From contig CM042145.1 in assembly GCA_023376005.1 (NCBI GenBank), forward strand, positions 19,603,812 through 19,667,811: DNA of 64,000 nt, given 5' to 3'. This DNA is from Doryteuthis pealeii. Taxonomy: Eukaryota > Mollusca > Cephalopoda > Myopsida > Loliginidae. A program made the translations under genes and the position numbers. The notes below the pieces were generated by a model. The model saw only the letters and a program-made list of their open reading frames with translations, was not told where the DNA came from and searched no databases. Shown here in pieces: positions 1 to 10,837 of the stretch (positions are counted from its first letter, which is position 1; every line of letters starts with the position of its first letter).

Positions 1-57
1 AAAGGGGGTAGACTCCCTCGCAGTCTGGCTGTTACCGACTTTAGGCCACCCCGACGA
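1..57 (+). repeat. SINE family A, 3' end only
   Basis: The tail of the common tRNA-derived SINE of this window (gactccctcg...accgactttaggccacc). The 5' part lies outside the window; the matching full copy is at 61845-62080. Confidence 0.7.
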
Positions 58-854
58 CATATTTGTAGTCGAGTCACTACTAGTTGAATAGCTAGTTATA
101 CAGTTGGAGAACTGAATGTTGACTCTATTATTAATACTAGTACAAAATAAAAAAACACCCTCCGGGCGATGTAAAAATAGATTTTTTGAAACATATTGCC
201 TGAGGGGTGGGAGTAAAAAATTCAATGTCAATGAGTTTGTACCCTAAGTAAGTAAAATGATCAAATTCATTAAAGGATTAAAAGATAAAACAATTTGAAA
301 TGTAAACTTTAAATATATATTAAAATAAAACAAACTATATATAGATATATAATACCAGTCATGTATTTATTAAAACTTGTTTTAAAAAAACAATGTGGAC
401 TGTCTAATGCTGCATATTCAAATTTTGAGGGTATTAATTGAATAAATACACTCAAAATAACATAGAATAAAGTTTATTCTATGTTATGACGATTTTGGGT
501 AATGTGACGTAAGCAGTGACGTAATTTTTGTTACAGACAAAAACCAGAAGCAAATCTCCATTATTAATAGATTCCTATAGTGAGAGCACTTTACAGTGGA
601 GATCCCTTGCGTTCTTTAGTGTTAGGTAGAATCCTTTTGGTTGTTCCTTAGTGAAGAATCCTTGTGTTAAGCAGAGGCTGATCCGCTCGTCTGTGTCGAA
701 TAACGTGCAAATGAATGGCTTTAAAGATCGACAATTAAGTAGTTAACTAACCACGTATTCAAGCTGTTGATTGGCTGGCTTTAATCCACGTGGCCATGAA
801 GAGCCTATAAGTTGAAGTGCTGGATTCCAGCACACCTTATATCACTAAAATACT

Positions 855-877
855 GCAATCTATCTATCTTAGTCTTG

Positions 878-926
<49 letters not shown>

Positions 927-1216
927 CTGTTCATATCTATCTATCTCCTCTATCTATCTAGCCTGTCATATTCTATTCTATCTATCTATTATCTATCACT
1001 CTAGTTCTATCTAAGCCTGTTCATATTTCATCTATTATCTATCAATCTTAGTCTGTAAGCCTGTCTATCTATCTTATCTATCTATCTATCTATCTTAGTC
1101 TGTTCTATCTATCTATCTATCTATCCTATCTATCTCTAGTCTGTCTATATCTATCTATCATATCTATCTATCTTAGTCTGTTTATATCTATCTATCTATC
1201 TATCTATCTTAGTCTG

Positions 1217-1249
<33 letters not shown>

Positions 1250-1390
1250 CTCTATCTATATCTATATATATCTATCTATCTACCTGTTCATATCTATCTA
1301 TCTATCTATCTATCTAATGTTCATATCTATCTATATATCTATCTATCTACTAAGCCTGTCTATCTCTATCTCTGTCTCTGTCTCTCTGCT
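855..1390. repeat. (TATC)n microsatellite with interruptions
   Basis: Long runs of the tetranucleotide TATC are broken by a recurring 'ttagtctgt' or 'ctgttcatat' interruption, so the block also has a higher-order pattern. A parallel array of different length occupies 62830-63260. The open frame across it (LSIYLSIYLS type) is a by-product of the tetranucleotide and is not a gene. Confidence 0.95.
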
Positions 1391-1729
1391 CTGCTTATAG
1401 ATATAAATATATATAATGTGGAAGTAAAATATGGAAATGAATCCAACTATATAAATTGGAAAAACAAATAGTGGCAATTATAAAATATATATTTCATTGT
1501 ATCAAATTTTAAACTTCTGAGACGTTTTTTTCTTTCTTTCTTGTTGCTAAGGTGTGATACACTTGTAAAATCTATAATAGTGTTGAGGTAGAAAACATTG
1601 ATTAACAGATTGGTAAACGTACAAGTGTCAAAGATGCTGAGAGATTTATCAAGTGGCTTTGCCAAACATTAAATGTAAATATTTTCCAATCTGTGTCCAC
1701 ATGAAACAAACATAAAAAAAATAAAAAAT

Positions 1730-1768
<39 letters not shown>

Positions 1769-2288
1769 TAATGTATGAGTAGTAGCTTACCGGTGGGTAC
1801 GAGTACGATTGTTGGAAGCGTACAGTATCCAACATCTATTTAAAAAAAATTTTTTATCATTACTTTCATTCTTACTTTTATCCCTTTATATTATTTTTTT
1901 ATATAATTAACCGTATTTACCTATCCAAAACTTCTGTTATTATAACGCCTACAATTGGCCTTTTCCTAATACTCTCTAACCAACCCAAGCCAACCAATAA
2001 ATAATTTTAACCTTTCGTTTTTTAACCATTATTACGCCCCGTAATCTACCTTTCATTAAATAGTAATTGAAAAAATAATCCCCACAAATTAATTCAAATT
2101 TTTAATCCAATAAACAAAAACGGTTCACGATGAATCTTTGAAAATATAAACAAGCGTTTGTCTATAAAAGATAAGTCCCATTCCAACAGGCATGTATTGT
2201 ACCAACTCATATTAATCGAAAACTCGATTAATTCAACGGATGTAACCCTGACGAATCAGAAGATGAAACTCGAGTAGGTTACTTTTAT

Positions 2289-2289
<1 letters not shown>

Positions 2290-2330
<41 letters not shown>
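2290..2330. repeat. (TA)n microsatellite
   Basis: An uninterrupted TA run. It follows a 'cgattaattcaacgg...gaaactcgagtaggt' motif that is also found at 58320-58380 next to another TA run. Confidence 0.9.
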
Positions 2331-2332
<2 letters not shown>

Positions 2333-2349
2333 TCATTGTAATTAATGAT

Positions 2350-2450
2350 TACTTTTGCTGCAAATAGGAAACGTGGAGACAATATTCAGCTGTGTTTAAA
2401 TGGCCAGGTTGTGACACCTTCTAGTGGCAAAACTTGGCAGCAAGGTAAGA
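2350..2450 (+). repeat. First copy of a short local duplication with splice-donor-like end
   Basis: About 100 bp, repeated at 2812-2925. Both copies share 'ggagacaatattcagct', 'tctagtggcaaa' and end in 'ggcagcaaggtaagata', a good 5' splice-site match. One frame is open through both copies, but most differences between them change amino acids, so coding constraint is not supported. The function is unknown. Confidence 0.5.
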
Positions 2451-2811
2451 TAACCCTTTTCCTCTCTTGGATCAAGTAACCAATAGGCACCTCAGCTGTG
2501 AGTTAGATTGAAAAGGTTTTGCTTTTCACCGTCAACTTCTGGATGTTTGTTAACTGACAATTTTTTAGACACTTTATTTTAGTTATTTCATGTTGTTGTT
2601 GTTACTTCAGTAGGAATTTTTTTTATAAAACTATAAACAAAAGTCATGTTTTTTTTGTTTTTTTTTACTTATTTCATATTGTTGTTAATTCAATCACAAT
2701 TTTTTTTAAATTATAAAACTTTAAACGAAAGACACATTTAACATGGGAATGGTTAAGATTGAATTAACAACATGAAATATTGAGACTTTAGGCCACCCCG
2801 TCGACTTCACT

Positions 2812-2925
2812 TGCTTACTTTGCTACAAATAGGAAATGTGGAGACAATATTCAGCTATGTTTAAATAGCCAGGTTGTAATGCCCTCTAGTGGCAAACCCT
2901 GGCAGCAAGGTAAGATAAGCCTTTT
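2812..2925 (+). repeat. Second copy of the short local duplication
   Basis: A copy of the 2350-2450 segment. A SINE family A tail fragment (actttaggccaccccgtcga) lies immediately upstream at about 2783-2805. The 'aaggtaagat' end is conserved. Confidence 0.5.
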
Positions 2926-3029
2926 TCACTCTCAATCCCATCCCAACAAGGGAAGACAATCACTACAAACGCAAACAACACGCATAGAGAAGAAACGTCT
3001 CAAGATAATAAAGTCCCAACAAGAACAGA

Positions 3030-3125
3030 GATGAAAGATCAAAAGACCCAAGATAGGACCCTAACAGGTACTACCACTCTGGGAGTAATGGTGATGAAGG
3101 GGTACTCCACATCCAGATAGAAAAA
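3030..3125 (-). repeat. SINE family F fragment
   Basis: Matches, in reverse, the 'ctactccacat / gatgaagggg / accactctggg / ctaacaggtact' block seen in the fuller copy at 19040-19325. Confidence 0.6.
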
Positions 3126-3409
3126 TAAAATGACAAGCTCAGAAAAAGATATTTATATGTTATAAAGTACAAAAGATGTGGTCGCTGTTCTTTCATATGT
3201 CCAGAGTACAATGCAAATGGCTGACTTCTCCCTGTATAATTATAGTGTATCTGGCCAAGGGCAGATCACCCTGTTCAGCCTAGAGACAGGGGCAGATCAC
3301 TCTATTCTATTTATACATACATCTATTTAAAGGTTTATATAACACAAATCTGAAGGACTATGCAACAATTGATCTTAGTCTCTTCTTATTCGTTTGAAAA
3401 ATCAGGTAA

Positions 3410-3525
3410 ATTGTATTAGGAGAATATCAATAATGAATTTAATTGTGTACAAGGTTCATCAAAGTCTCATGTCAAACACAGAATAAAGGTCAGGAACATG
3501 AACAGTTTACAGCATGTATGTGTGT
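3410..3525 (-). repeat. LINE 3'-UTR fragment (same family as 12028-12302)
   Basis: Read on the minus strand it matches the tail after the LINE stop codon at 12130-12300, with 'actgttcatgttcctg', 'attctgtgt' and 'catgagactttgatga' in the same order. It is 5'-truncated, as is usual for LINE copies. Confidence 0.6.
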
Positions 3526-3639
3526 GCTGGCATCCACTCACAGGAAGCATGGATTGAAAGATTCATGCTTGGAAAGAAACATTCTATGATTTAAAATAGA
3601 AGAAATGTAGTTGTTCATTTTTCATTCATTTGAGGTAAA

Positions 3640-3770
3640 TAAAATGTACGGATCGAACTTTAACGACCGTCCACAATTCGTATGATACCTTCCGCATCAA
3701 AGAAAAAAAAAAATGAACAAACCAAATCAGGGAATTAACCAAATTTAATAAAATTTTCATGTGTTGACCT
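3640..3770 (+). repeat. Diverged arm of the 430-bp foldback element
   Basis: Resembles the left arm of the palindromic element at 14917-15347: an unpaired arm with 'tcagggaattaacc' and 'aatttaataaaattttca'. It is strongly diverged. Confidence 0.4.
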
Positions 3771-3799
3771 TATTTATTAGAAATAAAATGGTATCCGTG

Positions 3800-4405
3800 T
3801 CCCGTAAGTGTTCCAGTTTGGAGGTTTGGGGAATGTGGAGCACCCATTCATCACCATTGTTCTCAGGTCCACTCTGACCCACAGTGGTAGTACCTGTTAG
3901 GTCCTATCTATGGGTTAAATAAAAACATGAGTTAAAAAAACCCATGAAGAATGAATAAAACAAAAATGGGTAATCTGAACATTAGCTACATAAATGAGAG
4001 TAACCTCCCCTTGTTTATTTCCCTTTGAGGAAGACATGTTTTGGTTGGCCATTTTCATTTCACTGTAAATTTACACTGAAAATACGAATTTGTTTGAATC
4101 AATACAACTGCATGTTTTAACATGACAATATCATAAAATGTGTTCTTAATTGTGCTTGCGCATTATTTGAAATGAACTTAATTGTTATTAAGAACACATT
4201 TTATGATATTTTTGTGTTAAAACATGCAGTTGTATTGATTACGGTGAAATGAAAATGGCCGACCAAAACACATGGCTTCCTCAAAGTGAAATAAACAAGG
4301 GGAGGTTACTCTCATTTATGTAGCAAATGTTCAGATTACCCAAAAACGTCTTCAACATAAAATGACCCAATGAATTGACATGGCGTAAAACCCAAACAAC
4401 CAGCG
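3800..4405 (+). repeat. SINE family F copy split by a foldback MITE
   Basis: The left part (3800-3968) carries 'ggaatgtggagcaccc', 'tccactctgacc' and 'tatgggttaaata'. The right part (4341-4405) carries 'cttcaacataaaatgaccc'. The same sequence is continuous in the family F copy at 19253-19300, so the 3969-4340 MITE inserted into this SINE. Confidence 0.75.
3969..4340. mobile_element. Foldback MITE, hAT-like 8-bp target duplication, copy 1
   Basis: A 372-bp near-perfect palindrome. Its ends read ggtaatctgaac and gttcagattacc, and the two arms pair along almost their whole length with a ~50-bp centre (around 4150-4190). It is flanked by caaaaatg (3961-3968) and caaaaacg (4341-4348), an 8-bp duplication with one mismatch. 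The family F copy at 19261 shows the empty site with a single caaaaacg. The second copy is at 45536-45933. It has no coding capacity and must be mobilised in trans. The 8-bp duplication suggests a hAT-type transposase, which is inference because no hAT gene is present. Confidence 0.85.
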
Positions 4406-4848
4406 ACCGACATCCTTTCTTAAACAGACGCATCAATATCATTATGGATTGCTGTTACTATGGAAACCTGATGCATCCATAGGTCATCTAGTATTGACTA
4501 GTTTCTGTTTGGTTACTTATTTTTGTGACTGTAAATTATTTATTAAGAAAAGTTACTAGAAGCTATAATTGTTTACTAAATATTATCGTTAGTTACTGGA
4601 AACCATATATTGGGGAGTGGGGGGGGTAGTGTCTAACATGTTGGACAGTGACATTGTGGGATAAATCTATGAACCCGCTCATCCCTCCAGCTATGGGTCA
4701 AATAGTACCACTACTGTTCTTCTACAAGGATGGCTTTGGCATTAAATAACCCACAAAAGTGGATATGCCAATAAAACAACCATATAACTGTGTGCAAACA
4801 AACGATTATTATCAAATAGAAATAAAAAATATCATATTTCTTGGAATT

Positions 4849-5030
4849 TTTTATATGAGGCTTAATAATTAGTATTATTTGGATTATTCGGACTATTGTC
4901 CTCATTTTCATTGTTATCTGTACAATGTTTTGGCCGATGTGCCCTCCGACCTTCTTCAGGTATTCTTGTCAGACTCAGGAACCTTCTTGTCATAATCGGA
5001 GCCATCACGGAACTTTGAACCTAACCCTTG
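4849..5030 (-). repeat. SINE family B, 3' half
   Basis: The minus-strand 3' portion of the family seen full-length at 5148-5510. It contains the 'aataatactaattattaagcctcat' type end and the reverse of 'gatgaggacaatagtccga'. Confidence 0.7.
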
Positions 5031-5147
5031 AATATAACACCCAATATGAGTCTAAGTAAAAAAGTGAATAGGTAGATATTCTAGGTAAAACAAGGCATTA
5101 GGTTTATAAGTTCCCAAAATTCACACTGAATTGTCAAATTGGACACA

Positions 5148-5510
5148 TAGCCTAGTGGATAAAGGAGTTGGGTTAAGACAGTTCTAAGTGACAGTTATCT
5201 CTAGACTGCAGGTTCAATCCTGGTCAGGGGCAGCAGTAGAATAATAATTAACACAGCTTAACACCTGTACTCCAGCTATGGTTAGCAGAATGAGAACGAG
5301 AACGGATACCCCTGTGGACTGAATAAAAGGTTAGGTTTAAAGTTCCATGATGGCTCCCGATTACGACAAGAAGGTTCCTGAGTTTGAAAGAAGGTTCCCA
5401 AGTCCGACAAGAAATACCTGAAGAAGGCCAGAGTGCACATCGGCCAAAACGTTGTACAGATAACAATAAAAATGAGGACAATAGTCTGAATATTCCAAAC
5501 AATACTAAAA
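5148..5510 (+). repeat. SINE family B, near full-length tRNA-derived copy
   Basis: The head (5148-5222) looks like a tRNA gene: an A-box-like 'tagcctagtggataaagg' is followed about 50 bp later by a B-box-like 'ggttcaatcctgg'. A ~280-bp body follows and ends in 'gatgaggacaatagtctgaa' and an imperfect 'ccaaacaatac' tail. More than eight fragments of this family occur in the window, several as inverted pairs. Such SINEs are transcribed by RNA polymerase III and moved by a partner LINE. That is family knowledge; activity is not shown here. Confidence 0.8.
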
Positions 5511-5629
5511 AATATCACTCAACTACTTTATTTATCTAACTCATAAAAGTATGTTTATTTGCTATTCTGCTGGCCATCAGTGTTGATACAGTTTCTGAAG
5601 AATTTCAGATACTGTTGATCGAGCTTCAA

Positions 5630-5765
5630 TTCAAACTCAAGCCTCTCCCTTCAGCTATGGGTAAATAATAGTTCAAACTGGGCTTTTAACCTTGGTTAGG
5701 CAACCTGACTAAAAGGAAAACTCTAAATTCAAACTTGTTAAACTCTGCTTAAGAAATTGACTGCA
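5630..5765 (+). repeat. SINE family C, 3' part
   Basis: Shares 'cagctatgggtaaata', 'cttggttaggcaacc' and 'aactctgcttaagaaattgac' with fuller family C copies at 12949-13230 and 51949-52228. Confidence 0.65.
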
Positions 5766-6134
5766 GAGGGGCAGGGGGTTAAATGGACCATATTACCTTT
5801 AAACACCCCTTTTTGATCTCAATTAAGAAAAAACATGTTTTTTATTTATACCGGCAATATCTGGTTGTTTGTTAGGGGTTAGGGTTATAATTTTTTTTTA
5901 AAATCTAAAAATCGTCTGTTAAAACAACTGGATATTGACGGTGTAAATGAAAAATATGTCCTTTCTTAATCGAGATCAAAAAGGGGTTCCTAAAGGTCAT
6001 ATGGTTCGGTGAAATATATATATAATTACTATTTAATAGTTGTCTCTACTTAAAAAGTAATTGGATGGGTATGAATACAAATCAAGGGGCAACCTAGAAA
6101 ATATTTTATCCCCCAAATTTTGATTATATCTCTA

Positions 6135-6365
6135 TTAATAAAGGAGATTTACTGTCTATCTGTATGTAACCAAAACTATGTCACTGCTTACATCACAAAA
6201 CCCAATACCACCATACTCTCACCCTTTTTCAGTAACAATAAGTTAACTAAAAAGTTTACAAATAGATAAATTTACCAAAATTATGTGTAAAATATTCAAA
6301 ATGATTATTTAATTAAATTAATAGATGCATGCAACATTTATTTGAGGGAACAGAACTAAGTTTCT
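6135..6365 (+). repeat. Dispersed repeat ('ggagatttactgtctatctg' family)
   Basis: Shares 'taatggagattt', 'gtaaccaaaact', 'gtcactgctta' and 'gtgtaaaatattcaaaat' with pieces near 33870-34000 and 34465-34600, and in reverse with 480-575, 37725-37800 and 62460-62560. No protein is recognised. Confidence 0.55.
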
Positions 6366-6667
6366 TGAATCATAAAGCATAGAATAAATGCACTCAAAAT
6401 TTGAGCATGCACTCTTAGACGGTCCTCATTGTTTTTTGAAACAAGCCGGTAGTCCGCTTATATTTAGTTAAATCAGGTTTCCCAAATCAAAATTGTTTTA
6501 TTTTTAATAATTTTAATAAATTTGATCTATATTTGATTAATATTTTACAAAATTTAATTCGGTATTAATTCATCGCTACTTGAAATATCAAAGTTAATGT
6601 AATAACGAATTTAATGTGAATTAAATAAGAAAATATTGAACAGTTTAAAGGAGTTATGTATAAAAAA

Positions 6668-6764
6668 ATGCTTACAGTATGTGTGTGGAGAGATGGTATG
6701 TAAGAGTGGCATATGTAACGTGAGACTACAAAGCATGGAGGCTTTCAAAATCAGGGTTGGATTT
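6668..6764 (-). repeat. LINE 3' end fragment (same family as 12028-12302)
   Basis: The reverse strand carries 'ttttgaaagcctccatgctt', matching the last codons of the LINE ORF at 12028-12131 and the following 3' UTR with 'tgccactct'. Only about 100 bp remain. Confidence 0.6.
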
Positions 6765-7890
6765 TGAGCAGGCACCACTTAGCATTTTTTTAGGGCAGGA
6801 GGCCAGGATACATTTATGTGATATGCACCAAAAAAAAAAAAAAATCAAATGATTTACTTTTAAAATGCATAAATCTTACCATTCACGTCTTGACAAATTG
6901 CCTATTAGATGTTTTTTTTTTTTTTCAATCCTAAAAATCACAATATTTTTCATTGAGACTGAAGTGTCATATTTAACTTTTCATGATCGTTACGGTTTGC
7001 TTTTTATAACATTTTCAAAGGGAAGCAACTCTATTTAACCAACTGCTCACAAACGATTATATCAATGTTTGTGATATTCTGCTTGGCTGTTTCTTAATTG
7101 AATTCACGAAGTTTATTAAAAAAAAAAAAAAAATTACTTGTTTAGAGATTATTTCTGAATCCTACCAACACGAAGCACAATTATAAAAATAACCTCACTC
7201 ACAAGACAATCTCATTAAAGCACTCAAATATAAATATATAAAATAAAAAACTTTACCTTGTTTTCGAGATGTTATTCATTTTCATGAATGACCACAATTA
7301 CCAACAATTGATGGGCACAACAATCTAAAAATCTAACCTGATGAGCCACTACATACACTCTACATTAATAGGGATTTAAATTATTCTTATAATATACTAC
7401 CTTGTTTATAAATATATATATTTTTGATAGACCAATTTTCAATGGTCCCACTGTTAGAACTACAGTCAACAAGATGTATTGGATCAGCCCTTTCACCTTT
7501 CTATATTGTGAAGTTAATATTGTTGTGAAAATCTTTTACAGCTTTCTAGAGAGAATGTGCGTGTGAGTGTGTGTGTGTGTGTGTGTATATAAATATAAAT
7601 ATATTTTTTTATGGAGACAATATATGCTCAATCCACCCTAGTGAATTGAGCTCTTGGAGAGATTCCACTAACGGCCACCGATTTATGCTTAAATGTAATA
7701 TGGATGGATCTCTATGTATTACATGTATAAACTAGAATGCCTCACAAACTAAAACACTCTTCTCATCATGCCCCAGAGAACAGCATATATAGGATACTCA
7801 CTGCATGTGTACTACTTGGTCTGATGATTGCATATGCAAGAAACTGTTCAGTCAATAGGGTTTGGTAACTATGTCCACACTATCCTAACT
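6765..7890. other. AT-rich intergenic DNA, nothing recognised
   Basis: Several A/T homopolymers (6830, 6912, 7120) and a short GT run (7560-7590). I found no open frame with protein-like composition and no repeat shared with the rest of the window. Confidence 0.6.
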
Positions 7891-7894
7891 TATA

Positions 7895-9020
7895 CAGGGT
7901 GTTCGGGAAAAATTTGACATACTTATATTTGGTTATTTTTCTCCGTAGGTTGGAGGTATTGCTACACACTATGTAGCTTGGACCCTTCTTCATTCATATA
8001 TGTGATGACAGATAGAATGGATGACTGAAACCCACCTGAATCATGGAAGAGAATAACTTGTATCATGATGATCTGCGCCAGCCATCAAATTATAGTTGCT
8101 GTCCAATGCTTCCTGAACACTGTAAAAACAATCCGGCATGAACTGGAGAATTGCAATGGAGACTACAAAGCTGTGGCTTGAAGAAAGCAGCATAACAGAT
8201 GATCTGATTATGTTTGTACAGCAGAATTCCTTGAAAATCTGCAGAAAAAAGTGTTGGAGGACCCTGGCATTGGAATTCGGGCTTTGTCATGTGAATTGAA
8301 TGTTTCAGCCTCTATCATGAAGCTTGCACTCAATGAAGACCTTCGTTACTACTCATACAAGCATCACAGAGGTCAACTGCTGCCAGAAAAGGCCCGTGAA
8401 AATCGTCTGACAAAGCAAAGAAACTTCTGAGCAAAGTGAAACATCCTGCTGAACACACAAACAATCTGGTTCTTTCCGATGAGAAAAACTTTTGCCAAGA
8501 TCAAAAGCACAACACACAGAATAACAGATGGCTTGCATACAGTCCAAAGGACACTCCTCGTGTCATGCAGACTAAATTTACCCAAACTGTGATGTTTTTT
8601 GGATATGTGTCCTCTGAGGGTGATGTGATGCCTCCGCATTTTTTCACAGAGGGTATCAGGTTGAATCCAGATGCCTACATGGAGTTGCTAAACACTGTAG
8701 TCAAGCCCTGGATAACAAGGGTAGCCAATGGTAGGCCATATATATGGCAGCAGGATTTGGCCCTCTGCTACACCTCTGGGAAAAGTAAAAAATGGTTGTC
8801 GGTGAATTTTTACGACTATACCAGTCCCAATGTTTAGCCAACGAACTCCCCAGATTTAACCCCATGGATTATTATGCATGTGAAGCTGTTGAAAAAGACA
8901 CCCATCGCCGTGCCAGTACTACAATAGCCCAGTTAATCGACAGAATTAAGGTAGTTTTTGAGACCCTTCCCCGGGAAACTTTTTCCTTATGAAACTGTCA
9001 AATTTATCCCAGACACCCTC
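7895..9020 (+). mobile_element. Mariner-like DNA transposon, complete ends, dead
   Basis: Terminal inverted repeats of about 25 bp: the left end 7895-7919 begins cagggtgttcgggaaa and the right end 8996-9020 reads, in reverse, gagggtgtctgggata. Both continue into 'aaatttgaca' at the inner side. TA dinucleotides at 7893-7894 and 9021-9022 fit the mariner target duplication. The 1126-bp length fits a small mariner whose single gene fills most of the element. The right flank is a TA-rich microsatellite. Confidence 0.85.
8065..8995 (+). pseudogene. Mariner-family transposase pseudogene
   Basis: A conceptual reading from the ATG at 8065 gives a DNA-binding half followed by a DDD catalytic half. 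In-frame TGA codons fall near 8183 and 8213, both explicable as CGA to TGA changes. A one-base loss near 8415 shifts into the next frame. That frame carries the catalytic motifs: LSDEKNF (first Asp, about 8473-8493), QQD (second Asp, about 8748-8756) and NSPDL (third Asp, about 8843). About 32 residues separate the last two Asp. The Trp before the third motif is now TAG at 8835-8837, and a further shift occurs near 8860 before a MDYY motif. The conserved 'SAPSH' after the second Asp is altered to LALCY. The C-terminus stops at the right TIR. The family assignment is firm; the copy is clearly inactive. Confidence 0.85.
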
Positions 9021-9043
9021 TATATATTCTCTATCACTGTTAA

Positions 9044-9084
<41 letters not shown>

Positions 9085-9086
<2 letters not shown>

Positions 9087-9340
9087 TACAAGGTGTGTCA
9101 AAAAGTATTGAGATTTTTTGTACTTTTTGACACAACTTGTATTCTGAAAAAAAATATATATACATTCCATTCATTCTTCATTTCTATCTTGGTAAATACA
9201 GTTTTAAACTTGGTACTTTTTTGACACACCATGTATTCTGAAAAAAAAATGAATGAATGGAACGTTATTTTTTTTTCAGAATACAAGGTGTGTCAAAAAG
9301 TACAAAAAGTTTTGATACTTTTTTGACACACCTTGTGTGT
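9085..9340. mobile_element. Tandem-unit MITE, two internal units
   Basis: Begins with 'acaaggtgtgtcaaaaagta' and ends with the reverse, 'gacacaccttgt'. Between them lie two copies of a ~90-bp unit (repeat point at 9129 and 9223), each ending in a TIR-like 'tttttgacacac..tgtattctga', then an inverted half unit. It is flanked by TA- and CA-rich microsatellites. Related loci are at 36268-36630 and 53008-53615. Confidence 0.75.
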
Positions 9341-10830
9341 GTGTGTGTGTGTGTGCATGTGTATATATATATGAGAAAAGTGTATTCATAGAAAGAGTGC
9401 TCAATGCTATAATAGCAGAGCATGTATAAAACCTCAATTTATAAAATTATGGATACTATACTTCCAATTCTGAAGTTTCGTGCCTCAAACGGAAGAATAT
9501 ACATAATCTATATATACAATTTATTTTCAATCATTAAGTTGAACCCGTTCTGCTCAAAGGATAGCAAATAAACCAAGAAGCTTCAACAACGTGGAGTGGA
9601 GGAAAAAATTATTTAACAAAAATAGATTGTTTTTGAATGAGTTAATCCAACTTGTTTGCCATTTTTTTTTTTAGAAGCAGATCGACACATTTTAACTTTT
9701 ATACAGTTTATTGTAAATAAAAGGCAATAAGATTAAATCTTGCCTTACAGCAAATGAAGTTAAGTTGTTAGGGCGTTTCCCTCATCCTTTTTTTTTTTTC
9801 TTCTTGATCCTTCCAAACTAGCAGGAAATTAAAAAGAAAAATTGGTAAAATATTTTTCACAATTAGAAACTTTTACTTTTATTGTCTTTATCTTTTAATG
9901 TCACAGAATTTTAAATGTCTACCACAAACTTTTTATGCATTTCCTCAAGGTAGTTTCTCATATCATTTATCTTGCACACAAAATATCCGCAAATAGTTCA
10001 GATTAGTAAAGACTAGTTTAATGATGACTGCTCCAAATAAATAAATAAATAAATAAATAAAATAAAATAAATCTCTAGTTGGGAAAAGTATTAGAGTTTA
10101 AGGCAAAATTACACTACATAAATATCTTTGGAAACTTGGTATTATTATCCTCTCAGTTTTTCGGGAGTGGAGGGTAGAAATATTTAAAAAATTCGCTGAA
10201 ATCGCTAATACTACTAAAAAGGTTCAAGGGAGGTAACTGTGTTTGTTCTAATCGTTTTTATTAGCGTTTGAAATGCATTTGCTATTAAGATGGAAAAAGC
10301 TGACTCAAGGAATAATTTCATTTAAGGTCAAATGTAATGTTATATATAAGTACCCTATTTCATCAGATATAAATTTATTTTGGCACTTTTGCCAGTCTGA
10401 TTTTTAAAAAGGTTTAAGATTTCATATCGATTTTTTTTTCCATCTCAGTGAGACTGAAAAATCAAAATAAATTTATACCTGAGGAAATAAGGTACTCATA
10501 TATTCATTTATTTATAATACTCTGTGTATGTAAAAAATATATCTATGTTATAACAGAAATAGATATCTCTCTTGATTCACAAATTTTACTAACTCAATAC
10601 ACCCACTCACCAACAAAAAAATTTGCTACCATATGCTTGCTTGTGATATTTCATCTATATGCACGTTTGAGTTTTCAATTCTAGTTGAGTTTTATGTGTG
10701 TGTGTATTATATAAGAGGAATGAACATTTAATAGTCCACATATGACTAGGTCAAATTTATTTGCAAATTGTTCAGCAGTGGGAATAAATGTCAGTTTTGT
10801 TTGTTTCCACAAATAGAATATATGAATAAA
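9341..10830. other. AT-rich intergenic DNA, nothing recognised
   Basis: Homopolymer runs and a short (AAAT)n run at about 10035-10065. No gene, no splice-bounded coding exon and no named repeat could be supported. Confidence 0.55.
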
Positions 10831-10837
10831 ATATTCT

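Larger units (their letters stand above)
1..2137 (+). repeat. Left copy of ~2 kb direct repeat that also closes the window
   Basis: This block matches 62024-64000 in the same orientation. The matching order is a SINE family A 3' end, a unique-looking AT-rich segment (60-840), a TATC microsatellite (about 855-1390), another shared segment (1390-1735), a TA run and a shared 400-bp tail. By eye the non-microsatellite parts differ by only a few percent. Visible differences are a missing ~35-bp piece near 437-478 in the right copy and different TATC and TA lengths. The SINE end at 1-57 joins the same sequence in both copies, so the pair descends from one composite ancestor rather than from two SINE insertions. 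No coding potential is seen. Confidence 0.85.

Noticed and set aside
5248..5518. Minus-strand frames of 78-84 codons
   Set aside because: They lie wholly within a SINE family B copy and recur in other copies with frameshifts.
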